A stretch of 21,528 nt of DNA from an uncultured Lachnospiraceae bacterium (GCA_947382415.1 CANCYO010000051.1:1-21528); one strand, 5' to 3'. Shown: positions 7,558 through 15,443, counted from the first letter of the stretch. Program-made: numbers and translations. The notes: generated from the letters alone by a model not told the origin.

Positions 7558-7574
7558 TTCAGTGGTTTACTGAA
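7558..7574. promoter_or_regulatory. Inverted repeat in the mglB leader
   Basis: TTCAGT (7558-7563), five bases, ACTGAA (7569-7574), between the predicted transcription start and the mglB ribosome binding site. It could be an operator half-site pair or a small leader hairpin. No regulator gene is adjacent. Confidence 0.35.
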
Positions 7575-7596
7575 TTTAGTGATATTTGATAAAAAA

Positions 7597-7625
7597 ATTA
7601 TAACTTATATTCCTGAATTTGTAAA
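7597..7625 (-). promoter_or_regulatory. Sigma-A promoter of the mgl operon
   Basis: On the minus strand, TTTACA (7620-7625), a 17-base spacer and TATAAT (7597-7602): 11 of 12 consensus positions. Predicted start near 7590, giving a leader of about 49 bases. Confidence 0.8.
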
Positions 7626-7694
7626 GTATTACTATTCTGAAATCCATGTTTTTCGTGCAAATTATGATATTTTTTGTCGATAACAGAAAATTCT

Positions 7695-7746
7695 GAAATT
7701 AAAACACAAAATCCGAAAGGTTTTAACGCCTTCCGGATTCTGTGTT
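7695..7746 (-). terminator. Terminator of the cellobiose ABC operon
   Basis: An 18-bp stem (arms 7703-7720 and 7729-7746) with an 8-base loop, followed on the minus strand by TTAATTTC. The two imperfect positions are G-U pairs in minus-strand RNA but A-C mismatches on the plus strand, so the hairpin is selected in the minus direction. It lies 42 bases past the last permease gene. Confidence 0.85.
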
Positions 7747-7788
7747 AAAGCAAAAACAATATCACTTTATCTATCTCCAAACCCCTTT

Positions 7789-8658
7789 TTAACCTTTTAC
7801 ACTGCCCATGGCCACACCCTGCACAATGAACTTGGACAGGAACAGATACACCAGAATAACCGGGAAAATGGACAATCCGATCATTGTATAAACAACGCCT
7901 GTGTCCAGATTCGACCAGTCCATGCTTCTCAACTGTGCGATCAGAATGGGCACGGTTCTCTTCTTCGGATCATGCAGGATCAACGCAGGTGTGAAATAAT
8001 TGTTCCAGCTCGTCACAAAAGTGAAGATCGCCTGCACGGCTATGGCCGGCTTCATCAGCGGTATCACGATTGCGTTAAAAGTGCGGAACTCTCCCGATCC
8101 GTCTATACGGGCAGCCTCAATCAGTGACAGAGGCAGCGCACTCTCCATGTACTGCTTCATGTAAAAGAAAGTCACCGGAGCCGCTATGCTGGGAACAATC
8201 AACGGAATAAACGAATTCTCCAGCTTCATCCTGGAAACCAGCTGCAGAAAACCGAGAGCGGTAACCTGTGTCGGAATCATCATGATCATCAGGATAAAGG
8301 TAAACATAAACTTCTTGAGCTTAAAATCATATGCATGAATGGCATATGCGGTCATAACCGAGAAGTATGTACATAATACTGCGCTCAGGCCCGCCACGAT
8401 CAGACTGTTCAACAGGCCCGTCAGAATCGGCAGACGCTCGCCCATCTTAATCAGCTTCTGTATATTAGAGATCAGGTACTTACTGGGAATAATGGAAAAG
8501 CCCTGATTCAATTCCGAGTGTGATCTGGTGGTATTGATAAACAGCAGCAGAAACCAGAACAGGCAAAGCACGGTTACAACTACCAGAACAGCATAGGCGA
8601 CTCCCCGCCTTGCATGAATCCCCATTCCCTTTTTAGGGCCGTTTGCATTCACTTTCAT
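7789..8658 (-). CDS. CUT1 sugar ABC transporter permease (MalG/CebG-like)
   Basis: This 289-residue protein has about six membrane helices. The cytoplasmic EAA loop, which docks onto the ATPase, reads IEAARIDGSGEFRTFNAIVI followed by PLMKPA, the classic EAA-x3-DG-x9-I-x3-LP pattern. The N-terminal segment up to about residue 20 is basic (inside). It pairs with the MalF-like permease encoded 11 bases upstream to form the channel for an oligosaccharide, probably cellobiose given the divergent cellobiose phosphorylase. The ribosome binding site is AGGAGG seven bases ahead of ATG 8658. A strong terminator follows. Family is certain; substrate is inferred from context. Confidence 0.92.
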   Translation of the reverse strand: MKVNANGPKKGMGIHARRGVAYAVLVVVTVLCLFWFLLLFINTTRSHSELNQGFSIIPSKYLISNIQKLIKMGERLPILTGLLNSLIVAGLSAVLCTYFSVMTAYAIHAYDFKLKKFMFTFILMIMMIPTQVTALGFLQLVSRMKLENSFIPLIVPSIAAPVTFFYMKQYMESALPLSLIEAARIDGSGEFRTFNAIVIPLMKPAIAVQAIFTFVTSWNNYFTPALILHDPKKRTVPILIAQLRSMDWSNLDTGVVYTMIGLSIFPVILVYLFLSKFIVQGVAMGSVKG

Positions 8659-8669
8659 GCTTCCACCTC

Positions 8670-9584
8670 CTAGTATTTTTCTTTCTTATTTGAGAACTGA
8701 TACACAATCATGCTCAAAATGCCGGTTATCACGAACAGGATGACTGACAGGGCGCCGCCCATACCATAGTTCTTACTGAACAGATGCTTGTTCAGATACA
8801 TGATCAGCGTCATGGAGGAACGCATGGGATCTCCGGTACCGCCAGTCAGGATCTGAGGCACATCGAACATCTGCAGACCGCCGATGAGGGACGTCATCAT
8901 CACATAAATCAGAATCGGACGTAGCAGCGGCAGTGTGATCCTGAAAAATACCTGTGTCGATGTCGCACCGTCCACCTGAGCCGCCTCAAAGAGAGAGGTG
9001 TCAATTCCCATCATGCCGGCCATCAACAGAATTGTTGTATTGCCGAACCACATCAGGCAGTTCATGCCGGCTACCAGAAATCTGGTACTCCACACATTGG
9101 ACAAAAACTTAAAGGGAGTGCTGATCAGTCCCATCTGTATCATAAGAGAGTTGATAGGTCCGCCATCCGAAAACAGAGTAAAGAACAACATTGCGAAAGC
9201 AGACGCCATGATCAGATTGGGCAGATAGATCACAGTCTTGAAAAATCTCTGACCCTTCAGCCGCAGAGAAGGATCTGAGAACCATGCTCCCAAGAGCAGC
9301 GATATCAATATCTGAGGTATAAAGCCCAAAAGCCACATGATCATGGTATTCTTGGCATAAATCCAAACCTCACCGCTGGTTAAAACAGTTTTAAAATTCT
9401 CCAGTCCCACAAAATTGGGACCAACCTGATTCAAGCCAATTCGGTAATTTTCAAAGAAACTGTTATACACCGTATTAATCAACGGAATCAGTGAAAATAC
9501 CAGATACACTACAACAAAGGGAATCAAAAAGATATAGCCCCATTTGTTATAGCTTACAACCTTTCCGCGCCGCGCACCTTTCAT
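8670..9584 (-). CDS. CUT1 sugar ABC transporter permease (MalF/CebF-like)
   Basis: This 304-residue, six-helix permease has the EAA loop FEAAQVDGATSTQVFFRITL followed by PLLRPI. The open frame extends to 9638, but ATG 9584 (MKGARRGK) has GGAGG seven bases upstream and gives the usual short basic N-terminus; ATG 9590 is only one base from the GGAGG. It partners the MalG-like permease downstream. No nucleotide-binding subunit is encoded nearby, so a shared ATPase of the MsmK/MalK type is presumably used. The gap to the upstream binding-protein gene is 242 bases and heavily structured, which probably sets a lower level for the permeases. Confidence 0.9.
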   Translation of the reverse strand: MKGARRGKVVSYNKWGYIFLIPFVVVYLVFSLIPLINTVYNSFFENYRIGLNQVGPNFVGLENFKTVLTSGEVWIYAKNTMIMWLLGFIPQILISLLLGAWFSDPSLRLKGQRFFKTVIYLPNLIMASAFAMLFFTLFSDGGPINSLMIQMGLISTPFKFLSNVWSTRFLVAGMNCLMWFGNTTILLMAGMMGIDTSLFEAAQVDGATSTQVFFRITLPLLRPILIYVMMTSLIGGLQMFDVPQILTGGTGDPMRSSMTLIMYLNKHLFSKNYGMGGALSVILFVITGILSMIVYQFSNKKEKY

Positions 9585-9657
9585 AGTCATACCTCCATCC
9601 CTCTTCATCCTGCATATCACAGGCACAACCTGCAACACTGCGTTAATGACATCCTAC

Positions 9658-9727
9658 AGAGCTCGCAGCATTCTTTCTTCCGGCAAAAACCTCCGTATCA
9701 CCCGGAAGAACCCCTGCTGCCGGCTCT
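9658..9727 (-). other. Long imperfect hairpin in the binding-protein to permease gap
   Basis: A symmetric stem: AGAGC/GCTCT (9658-9662, 9723-9727), a 2x2 internal loop, GCAGCA/TGCTGC (9665-9670, 9715-9720), a 4x4 internal loop, then TTCTTCCGG/CCGGAAGAA (9675-9683, 9702-9710) around an 18-base loop. It adds up to 20 base pairs. It is probably part of the polycistronic mRNA; role unknown. Confidence 0.6.
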
Positions 9728-9734
9728 GTATCTC

Positions 9735-9761
9735 CGGATGAGCATCCAGTCCGCTCATCCG
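9735..9761 (-). other. Small perfect hairpin
   Basis: CGGATGAGC (9735-9743) and GCTCATCCG (9753-9761) form a 9-bp stem with a 9-base loop, between the long hairpin and the attenuating terminator. No U-run follows, so it is more likely an mRNA structure than a terminator. Confidence 0.55.
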
Positions 9762-9765
9762 TTTA

Positions 9766-9808
9766 GAGGAAAACCGCGCCTGCCTGACCAGTCAGGCAGG
9801 CGCGGTTT
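9766..9808 (-). terminator. Attenuating terminator after the binding-protein gene
   Basis: Perfect 18-base complementary arms (AAACCGCGCCTGCCTGAC, 9771-9788, and its complement, 9791-9808) with only two central bases between. On the minus strand it is followed by a short T-rich stretch (TTTTCCTCT). It starts 18 bases after the binding-protein stop. The short U-tract suggests incomplete termination, so the permeases are still transcribed but at a lower level. Confidence 0.82.
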
Positions 9809-9826
9809 AAGCCACTGTTTCTGTAA

Positions 9827-11224
9827 TTAATAGGTCAGGTTAGGATATTTCTCAACCACAGCCTTGTAGAACATCTGCATTGCATCGTCCAGAGAAGCAT
9901 TGCCCTCGAAGTAGTTCTTCATAGCCTTCTGGAACTCCTCGTTACAACCCTGATCGTAATCGCTCAGATTGCTCAGATCCAGATTGTTTACGCCTGCGCA
10001 GTACATAGCCAGAGGATTCTGTCCGCCGAGCACCTTGCTGGAGTAATTGGGATCAGCTGCCATAGCCTCCATTGCAGGCTTGTTGTTTACAAAGTCATCG
10101 TATGTGGTAACGATATTGGTCATGATCTCCTCATTGGTGGTCATCTGCAGCATGATGTCTTTCACCAGAGTCTGGTTGTCAGTACCGGTTGCTGCGCAGA
10201 TCCATGTGCCGCCCCAGAAGAAGCCCTGAGGTCCCTCGGTTGCGCCCCAGCCGCCGTTGAAGCCGATACTGCCTTCCTTATCAGCGGACATGGAGTAGTT
10301 TACGAGCCATGCGGGTCCGAAGTAGCAGAATACCTTGCCCTGAGGGAAGAAGCCTGCGCTCCAGTCGTCACTCCACAGATCATGAGTTCCGGTGTAACCT
10401 GCGTCTACCAGAGCCTTGGAATCGTTCACCCAGTTCATGAGCTGCTCATCTACATTGATCTTGCCGTCAACTACCCAAGGAGAAGATACATTATTGGAAT
10501 AGGTACGATAAGTATCGTTTGCAGAAGATACGATCTTGTAACCCTTGTCGGCAACAGTCTTGGCAGTTGCATTGAAGGTAGCCCAATCCTTTACGTTCTC
10601 CTGAACGGTAGCGGGATCGTCAGATCCGAAAATCTCTTTTGCAGCCTCACGGTTGTAGAACATAACGCCGGGGCAGCCCTGCCAGGAAAGACCTTTCAGA
10701 ACGCCGTTGGAATCCGTTACCACATCCTGCGTGTACTTATACTGATTTGCGATATCGCTGCTGGTAATACCCAGATCGGAAACCGCCATGGTATAATCAG
10801 AGTTTACATACTTCAATGCATAGTCAGCTTCCACAAGGAACATATCGATCTTGTCATCAGCAGCTGCACTGTCCTGTTTCAACAGGGTCTCATCCAGATT
10901 GTTCTGATATGCATTATCCTTGTTAGGAGTCTCGTTCCACACTACGGAAACATCGCCGATGGTACCGTGAGTCTCGTCGATCTTCTCGTAACCGGGATAA
11001 AGAGCAACTACACGATCTCTGAACTCATTGTTCCAGCAGTAGATATTGAGCACCTTACCCTCTGCCGTTGCAGGCTCGGGTGTGTCAGACGGCTTCTGCT
11101 CGTTGGTCTGAGTCGGCTGCTGGGGTGTAGTATTTCCCGCAGGGTTGTTGTTTCCGCCGCATCCTGCCAGCATGCTGACGATCAGAGTAGCGGAGAGTAA
11201 AGCACTAAGCACTTTTTTCTTCAT
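9827..11224 (-). CDS. CUT1 extracellular solute-binding lipoprotein, probably for cellobiose or cello-oligosaccharides
   Basis: This 465-residue lipoprotein has a signal peptide MKKKVLSALLSATLIVSMLA, lipobox LAGC (Cys22), then a Pro/Thr/Gln-rich linker of about 35 residues. The mature domain is a bacterial extracellular solute-binding fold, with VLNIYCWNNEF at the first strand and several Trp-rich loops (WVVDGK, LWSDDWSAGF, GGWGAT, FFWGGTW) of the kind that stack on sugar rings. The open frame starts at ATG 11239, but GGAGG then sits inside the frame; ATG 11224 has the correct seven-base spacing. It captures substrate for the two permeases downstream. The substrate is inferred from the LacI regulator and the divergent cellobiose phosphorylase. 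The 105-base gap from lacI has no convincing promoter, so read-through from the lacI promoter is likely. Confidence 0.9.
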   Translation of the reverse strand: MKKKVLSALLSATLIVSMLAGCGGNNNPAGNTTPQQPTQTNEQKPSDTPEPATAEGKVLNIYCWNNEFRDRVVALYPGYEKIDETHGTIGDVSVVWNETPNKDNAYQNNLDETLLKQDSAAADDKIDMFLVEADYALKYVNSDYTMAVSDLGITSSDIANQYKYTQDVVTDSNGVLKGLSWQGCPGVMFYNREAAKEIFGSDDPATVQENVKDWATFNATAKTVADKGYKIVSSANDTYRTYSNNVSSPWVVDGKINVDEQLMNWVNDSKALVDAGYTGTHDLWSDDWSAGFFPQGKVFCYFGPAWLVNYSMSADKEGSIGFNGGWGATEGPQGFFWGGTWICAATGTDNQTLVKDIMLQMTTNEEIMTNIVTTYDDFVNNKPAMEAMAADPNYSSKVLGGQNPLAMYCAGVNNLDLSNLSDYDQGCNEEFQKAMKNYFEGNASLDDAMQMFYKAVVEKYPNLTY

Positions 11225-11344
11225 TTCCATTCCTCCCATTTAAATGTAGATTGTTTGTTGTTGCATTTATAGAAGCTGTCACACTGAACAGACAGTATGC
11301 AGATTCTTCATATCGCTGTATGTACGGCGATCAAATGCCTGAAT

Positions 11345-12382
11345 TCAATTTCTTACAGATCCCACAGCCGCCACCGACTCTCCCTCCACCAGTTGTCCGG
11401 GAACAATCACCTGCTGGATGATGGTGGACTTGGGCCTCTCAATCAGACTGATCAGCTCCCTGGCTGCCACAAAGCCAATCTGTTCCGTATCCTGCCTCAA
11501 TGTGGTAATTCGGGGACTCAGATGTCTGGCCGCCTGAATTCCGTCATATCCCGCCACCGACAGATCTCCGGGAATCCGAAGCCCTCTCTCCCTGATAGCG
11601 TTGATTCCGCCGAAAGCGGCAAAATCGTCGGGATAAATGATACAGGTAGGCGGATCGGGAAGCTCCATCAATTCATTTGTGATCCTGTATGACCTGTCTG
11701 TGTCGCGGTAAGAACCCTCTCTGACATATTCTGCCGGAACCTCAATACCAAACTGTTCCGCAGACCGGTAAAAGCTGGAGAGGCGATTAGTCGTTACCGT
11801 GGAACTGGAACCCGTGTTTGCGCCATGTATGTATGCAATCTTTTTATGACCCATCCGGCAGATATATTCCATCAGATCGCACATTCCGCTGACATTGTCT
11901 GAAATAATGGATATGTGACCATTAAATACATAGTCTATTGTCACTACCGGTATATTGCTCTGCACCAGTTCCAGCACTTCGGGATCCGTAAAATCGATAC
12001 AGGCGATCACTACGCCGTCATAACCCCGATACCGACTGTGCTCCAGATATGTCATACTGTCCGCCCGGTTTCTGCTGCTGTTGATGAAAGTAAGGTCATA
12101 ACCGCATTTCTCAGCCATCCGTTTGAAGCTGTCCAGCACACCGGCAAAATAGTCATGCGTCAATCCGCTTCTGGCATCATCCGCAAACAACACGCCTATA
12201 CTGTGAGTCCGGTTTGTCTTCAAGGCCCTCGCCGCTGAGTTTGGAAGATATCCCATCTCTCTGGCAACCTTTTTAATATATTGTTTTGTCTCCTCTCCAA
12301 TATCACTGTGGTTGTTCAGAGCCTTGCTGACTGTTGCCACTGATACTCCACAGACCTTGGAGATATCTTTCATTGACGCCAT
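11345..12382 (-). CDS. LacI-family transcriptional regulator of the cellobiose locus
   Basis: This 345-residue repressor-type protein has a LacI helix-turn-helix at residues 1-50 (KDISKVCGVSVATVSKALNN, then the hinge YLPNSAARALKT). The periplasmic-binding-protein-like effector domain runs from HSIGVLFADDARSG to about residue 330, with SVAGYDGIQAARHLSPRITT typical of the family's C-terminal subdomain. It probably binds a sugar such as cellobiose and controls both its own operon and the divergent cellobiose phosphorylase. Two matching operator-like sites, at 12427-12446 and 12738-12757, support this. The start is ATG 12382 with GAGGAG seven bases upstream. The effector is not deducible from sequence. 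Confidence 0.92.
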   Translation of the reverse strand: MASMKDISKVCGVSVATVSKALNNHSDIGEETKQYIKKVAREMGYLPNSAARALKTNRTHSIGVLFADDARSGLTHDYFAGVLDSFKRMAEKCGYDLTFINSSRNRADSMTYLEHSRYRGYDGVVIACIDFTDPEVLELVQSNIPVVTIDYVFNGHISIISDNVSGMCDLMEYICRMGHKKIAYIHGANTGSSSTVTTNRLSSFYRSAEQFGIEVPAEYVREGSYRDTDRSYRITNELMELPDPPTCIIYPDDFAAFGGINAIRERGLRIPGDLSVAGYDGIQAARHLSPRITTLRQDTEQIGFVAARELISLIERPKSTIIQQVIVPGQLVEGESVAAVGSVRN

Positions 12383-12426
12383 CCGTCTACTCCTCGATTT
12401 CTGCGAGCATCCGCTTGCCTTTGTTT

Positions 12427-12446
12427 ACTTAATCGTTTTCGTAATT
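12427..12446. promoter_or_regulatory. LacI-type operator, copy 1
   Basis: ACTTAATCGTTTTCGTAATT has the central CG step typical of LacI-family sites. It lies directly downstream of the predicted lacI -10 and covers its +1, suggesting autorepression. It shares ACTTAATCGTTT with copy 2. It is also a partial match to the CcpA cre consensus, so catabolite control is an alternative or addition. Confidence 0.65.
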
Positions 12447-12448
12447 TA

Positions 12449-12477
12449 AATATATAATATTATATACAAATTTGCAA
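12449..12477 (-). promoter_or_regulatory. Predicted sigma-A promoter of lacI and the ABC operon
   Basis: On the minus strand, TTGCAA (12472-12477), 17 bases, TATATT (12449-12454), inside a very AT-rich stretch. Other TATAAT-like hexamers nearby lack a good -35, so the exact start is uncertain. Confidence 0.5.
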
Positions 12478-12656
12478 GCTGTTTTTTTATAAATTTATAT
12501 ATTTTGTTCATATGTACCAGTTTAGTGTTTGCTTTTTTGTCAATTTTATGGTATTTTTTCAGACATTTCTATATTTATATAATGTCCGTGCGCTCTCAGG
12601 CACGAAATAACATTACGCCCATACCTGATCTCTCCCTCTCATCCCGGATGTCAAAA

Positions 12657-12670
12657 GCGGAATATTCCGC
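12657..12670. promoter_or_regulatory. Perfect 14-bp palindrome in the divergent promoter region
   Basis: GCGGAATATTCCGC is fully self-complementary with no loop, so it fits a dimeric protein site better than an RNA hairpin. It lies five bases ahead of a TATAAT (12676-12681) and 18 bases ahead of the predicted cbp -35. It differs from the LacI-type sites. The rest of the 419-base gap (12383-12801) holds the promoters and operators listed and otherwise AT-rich DNA. Confidence 0.5.
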
Positions 12671-12688
12671 ATATTTATAATGTTTCTA

Positions 12689-12717
12689 TTGCTTTTTTTT
12701 CCAGCCTTCTGTATAAT
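12689..12717 (+). promoter_or_regulatory. Predicted promoter of cellobiose phosphorylase
   Basis: TTGCTT (12689-12694), 17 bases, perfect TATAAT (12712-12717). The -35 matches only 3/6, consistent with a regulated promoter. Predicted start near 12724, about 14 bases ahead of operator copy 2. Confidence 0.55.
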
Positions 12718-12737
12718 TTCAGTGAAACCATATCTAA

Positions 12738-12757
12738 ACTTAATCGTTTGCATAAAG
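12738..12757. promoter_or_regulatory. LacI-type operator, copy 2
   Basis: ACTTAATCGTTTGCATAAAG shares its first 12 bases with copy 1 on the same strand. It lies just downstream of the predicted cbp transcription start, where a bound repressor would block elongation. Confidence 0.6.
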
Positions 12758-12801
12758 TACCCCTATCAACATCTAACATTCAAAAAACGGAGGATCACAC
12801 T

Positions 12802-15237
12802 ATGAAATTCGGTTATTTCGATGATGCCAATCAGGAGTATGTCATCACCACTCCCAAAACGCCTCTGCCCTGGATCAATTATCTCGGTTCAGGAGAATTC
12901 TTTACCCTGTTGTCCAACACCTGCGGCGGATATACTTTCTATAAGGATGCAAAACTGCTGCGTCTGACCCGTTACCGCTACAATGATGTGCCCGGGGATG
13001 TAAACGGTAAATATTTCTACATAAAGGAAGGGGACACCGTCTGGAATCCCGGATGGCAGCCCACCAAAACTGCGCTGGATTCCTATGAGTGCCGCCACGG
13101 CATCGGCTACAGCCGCTTTACATCCTCTAAGAATAAGCTGGAAGCAGAGCTGCTGGTCTTCGTCCCCACAAAGGATAACTGTGAGATCAGTAAGCTGACT
13201 CTGACCAACGAATCTGATGCCGCCAAAAATTTCTCCGTATTTTCCTATGTGGAATGGTGTCTGTGGAATGCGGACGATGATATGAAGAACTTTCAAAGGA
13301 ATCTGAGCACAGGCGAGGTTGAGGTGATCGGCTCCACCATCTACCACAAGACCGAGTACCGTGAGCGCAGAAATCATTATGCCGTCTACTCTGTGAACGC
13401 TGATATCGCAGGCTTCGATACCAGCCGGGATGCATTCCTCGGCGCTTATCGCGGGGCCGGTGAGCCGGAAGCTGTGGAAAACGGCGCCTGCACCAACTCC
13501 ATGGCCAGCGGCTGGTCGCCCATCGCTTCCCATCAGTTAAATGTGACCCTCGCTCCCGGCGAGAGCAAAACCTTTGTATTCGTGCTGGGCTATGTCGAGA
13601 ATCCTCAGGATGAAAAATGGGAGTCCCCGGGGATTGTCAACAAAAAGCCCGCCCTGGAGATGCTGGCCAGATACAACACAACAGAGGCAGTGGACAAAGC
13701 CTTTGCCGGGCTGCAGGACTACTGGAAGACACTGCTTGCCAAATACACCGTACACTCCGACATCGACAAGGTAAACCGTATGGTAAATATCTGGAATCAG
13801 TATCAGTGCATGGTGACCTTTAACATGTCACGCTCCGCCTCCTACTATGAATCGGGTATCGGACGCGGCATGGGCTTCCGCGACTCCTGCCAGGATCTGC
13901 TGGGCTTCGTACATCTGATTCCCGACAGAGCCAGAGAGCGGATCATCGACATCGCCTCCACCCAGTTCCAGGACGGCAGCGCCTACCATCAGTATCAGCC
14001 TCTGACCAAGAAAGGCAATTCCGACATCGGAAGCGGCTTCAACGACGATCCTTTGTGGCTCATCGCCGGCGTCAGCGCCTATGTACGTGAGACTGGCGAC
14101 ACCTCTATTTTGACAGAGTCTGTTCCTTTTGATAATGACATGAGTGTCGCAACCCCTCTTATGAATCATTTAAAACGCTCTTTTGACTATACATTAAACC
14201 ACAGAGGCCCTCACGGCCTGCCGCTGATCGGCCGCGCCGACTGGAACGACTGCCTGAACCTGAACTGCTTCTCCGAGCATCCCGGCGAGTCCTTCCAGAC
14301 CTTCGGCCCCAGCGAAGGCCCTGTGGCGGAATCCGTATTTATCGCAGGTATGTTCGTGAAATACGGTGAAGAATATGCCCAGCTCTGTGAACTCATGGGC
14401 GACAACGCGGAAGCGGAACGCGCCCGCAAAGCTGTTCAGGAAATGTACGACGCCATCCTCAAGGACGGCTGGGACGGCGACTGGTTTGTGCGCGCCTATG
14501 ACGCCCACGGCGATAAGGTGGGCTCCAAAGATTGTAAGGAAGGCCAGATTTACATCGAGCCTCAGGGTTTCTGCGTACTGGCCGGCGTAGGCGTGAAAGA
14601 AGGGCTTGCCGAAAAAGCGCTCAACTCCGTGAAGGAACGTCTGGACACCAAGTATGGCGTTATGATCCTCCAGCCCGCTTACACCGAGTACCATCTGGAG
14701 CTGGGCGAAGTCTCCTCCTATCCCCCCGGATACAAGGAGAATGCCGGCATCTTCTGCCACAACAACCCTTGGGTATCTATCGCGGAAACCGTTTTGGGAC
14801 GGGGCGACAGAGCCTTTGAAATCTACAAGAAAACCTGTCCCGCCTATGTGGAGGAGATCAGCGATATCCACCGCACCGAGCCCTATGTGTACGCGCAGAT
14901 GATCGCGGGCCGCGACGCTAAATTCCACGGCGAGGCCAAAAACAGTTGGCTCACCGGCACCGCCGCCTGGACCTTTGTCAACATCTCCCAGTACATACTG
15001 GGCGTGTACCCCACCCACACAGGATTGTCCGTCAATCCCTGCCTGCCTAAAGGCTTTGGCGACTTTACCATAACCCGTAAATTCCGGGAGGGAACCTACC
15101 ATATCACCGTTCAGAATCCGAACAACGTGGAAAAAGGCGTCGCCTCCATGACCGTGGACGGAACGCCTGTGGACGGCTGCGTAGTGCCTTATGTCAAGGG
15201 TAAGGAGAAATACGAAGTCGTGGTGACTATGGGCTGA
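12802..15237 (+). CDS. cbp: Cellobiose phosphorylase (GH94)
   Basis: This 811-residue cytosolic enzyme splits cellobiose with phosphate into glucose-1-phosphate and glucose, saving one ATP per disaccharide. From memory it is strikingly similar to Clostridium thermocellum cellobiose phosphorylase along the whole length, sharing MKFGYFDDANQEYVIT at the start, NFQRN-STGEVE, HKTEYRERRNHYA, MVTFNMSRSAS, SGIGRGMGFRDS, DGSAYHQYQPLTKKGN, GPHGLPLIGRADWNDCLNL, YPPGYKENAGIFCHNN and SWLTGTAAW. The second Asp of ADWND (Asp483) is the expected general acid. The open frame can be extended to a TTG at 12748, but ATG 12802 has GGAGG eight bases upstream and matches the family start. The ABC importer and LacI regulator are divergent. 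No signal peptide is present, so imported cellobiose is the substrate. Confidence 0.96.
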   Translation: MKFGYFDDANQEYVITTPKTPLPWINYLGSGEFFTLLSNTCGGYTFYKDAKLLRLTRYRYNDVPGDVNGKYFYIKEGDTVWNPGWQPTKTALDSYECRHGIGYSRFTSSKNKLEAELLVFVPTKDNCEISKLTLTNESDAAKNFSVFSYVEWCLWNADDDMKNFQRNLSTGEVEVIGSTIYHKTEYRERRNHYAVYSVNADIAGFDTSRDAFLGAYRGAGEPEAVENGACTNSMASGWSPIASHQLNVTLAPGESKTFVFVLGYVENPQDEKWESPGIVNKKPALEMLARYNTTEAVDKAFAGLQDYWKTLLAKYTVHSDIDKVNRMVNIWNQYQCMVTFNMSRSASYYESGIGRGMGFRDSCQDLLGFVHLIPDRARERIIDIASTQFQDGSAYHQYQPLTKKGNSDIGSGFNDDPLWLIAGVSAYVRETGDTSILTESVPFDNDMSVATPLMNHLKRSFDYTLNHRGPHGLPLIGRADWNDCLNLNCFSEHPGESFQTFGPSEGPVAESVFIAGMFVKYGEEYAQLCELMGDNAEAERARKAVQEMYDAILKDGWDGDWFVRAYDAHGDKVGSKDCKEGQIYIEPQGFCVLAGVGVKEGLAEKALNSVKERLDTKYGVMILQPAYTEYHLELGEVSSYPPGYKENAGIFCHNNPWVSIAETVLGRGDRAFEIYKKTCPAYVEEISDIHRTEPYVYAQMIAGRDAKFHGEAKNSWLTGTAAWTFVNISQYILGVYPTHTGLSVNPCLPKGFGDFTITRKFREGTYHITVQNPNNVEKGVASMTVDGTPVDGCVVPYVKGKEKYEVVVTMG

Positions 15238-15259
15238 TTATACGGATCATTTTGTTAAA

Positions 15260-15302
15260 AAATACTGCCGTCCGGTGGAAATTACTCCGAACGGCAGTAT
15301 TT
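15260..15302 (+). terminator. Terminator-like hairpin after cbp
   Basis: AAATACTGCCGT (15260-15271) pairs with ACGGCAGTATTT (15291-15302) around a 19-base loop, 22 bases past the stop. The tail TTTGTCTGTCT is only moderately T-rich. The A-rich left flank would also allow function on the other strand. Confidence 0.7.
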
Positions 15303-15366
15303 GTCTGTCTCAGATGGAGGGCCAAAGTTCTTTTTATCAACCTTTTTTACGAAACTGCTCATAGGA

Positions 15367-15443
15367 ATTGTGTTTATTACAATGCATATTTCCAAATTTC
15401 CACGGGAAAAATATAGGAATCAAAAAGAATATATGATATCATA
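15367..15443. promoter_or_regulatory. Upstream region of ldhA with two dyads
   Basis: The 178 bases between the cbp terminator and ldhA contain ATTGT-N7-ACAAT (15367-15383) and a perfect 12-bp palindrome TATGATATCATA (15432-15443) that overlaps a possible -10 (TATGAT). No good -35 is placed for it, so the promoter is not assigned. The first dyad is too short for a standard Rex box. Confidence 0.35.

Noticed and set aside
10382..11200. A 272-codon plus-strand reading frame
   Set aside because: Antisense to the solute-binding protein gene, which is strongly supported by lipobox, spacing and context.
12748..12801. Longer N-terminus of cellobiose phosphorylase from a TTG
   Set aside because: ATG 12802 has a proper GGAGG and matches the family N-terminus; the extension overlaps the operator.
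14194..15102. A 302-codon minus-strand reading frame
   Set aside because: It lies wholly antisense within cellobiose phosphorylase, has no recognisable domain and no good ribosome binding site.
15367..15383. Possible Rex box upstream of ldhA
   Set aside because: The inverted repeat core TTGT-N7-ACAA is 15 bases; Rex sites known to me are 18 bases with longer arms, so I list only a generic dyad.
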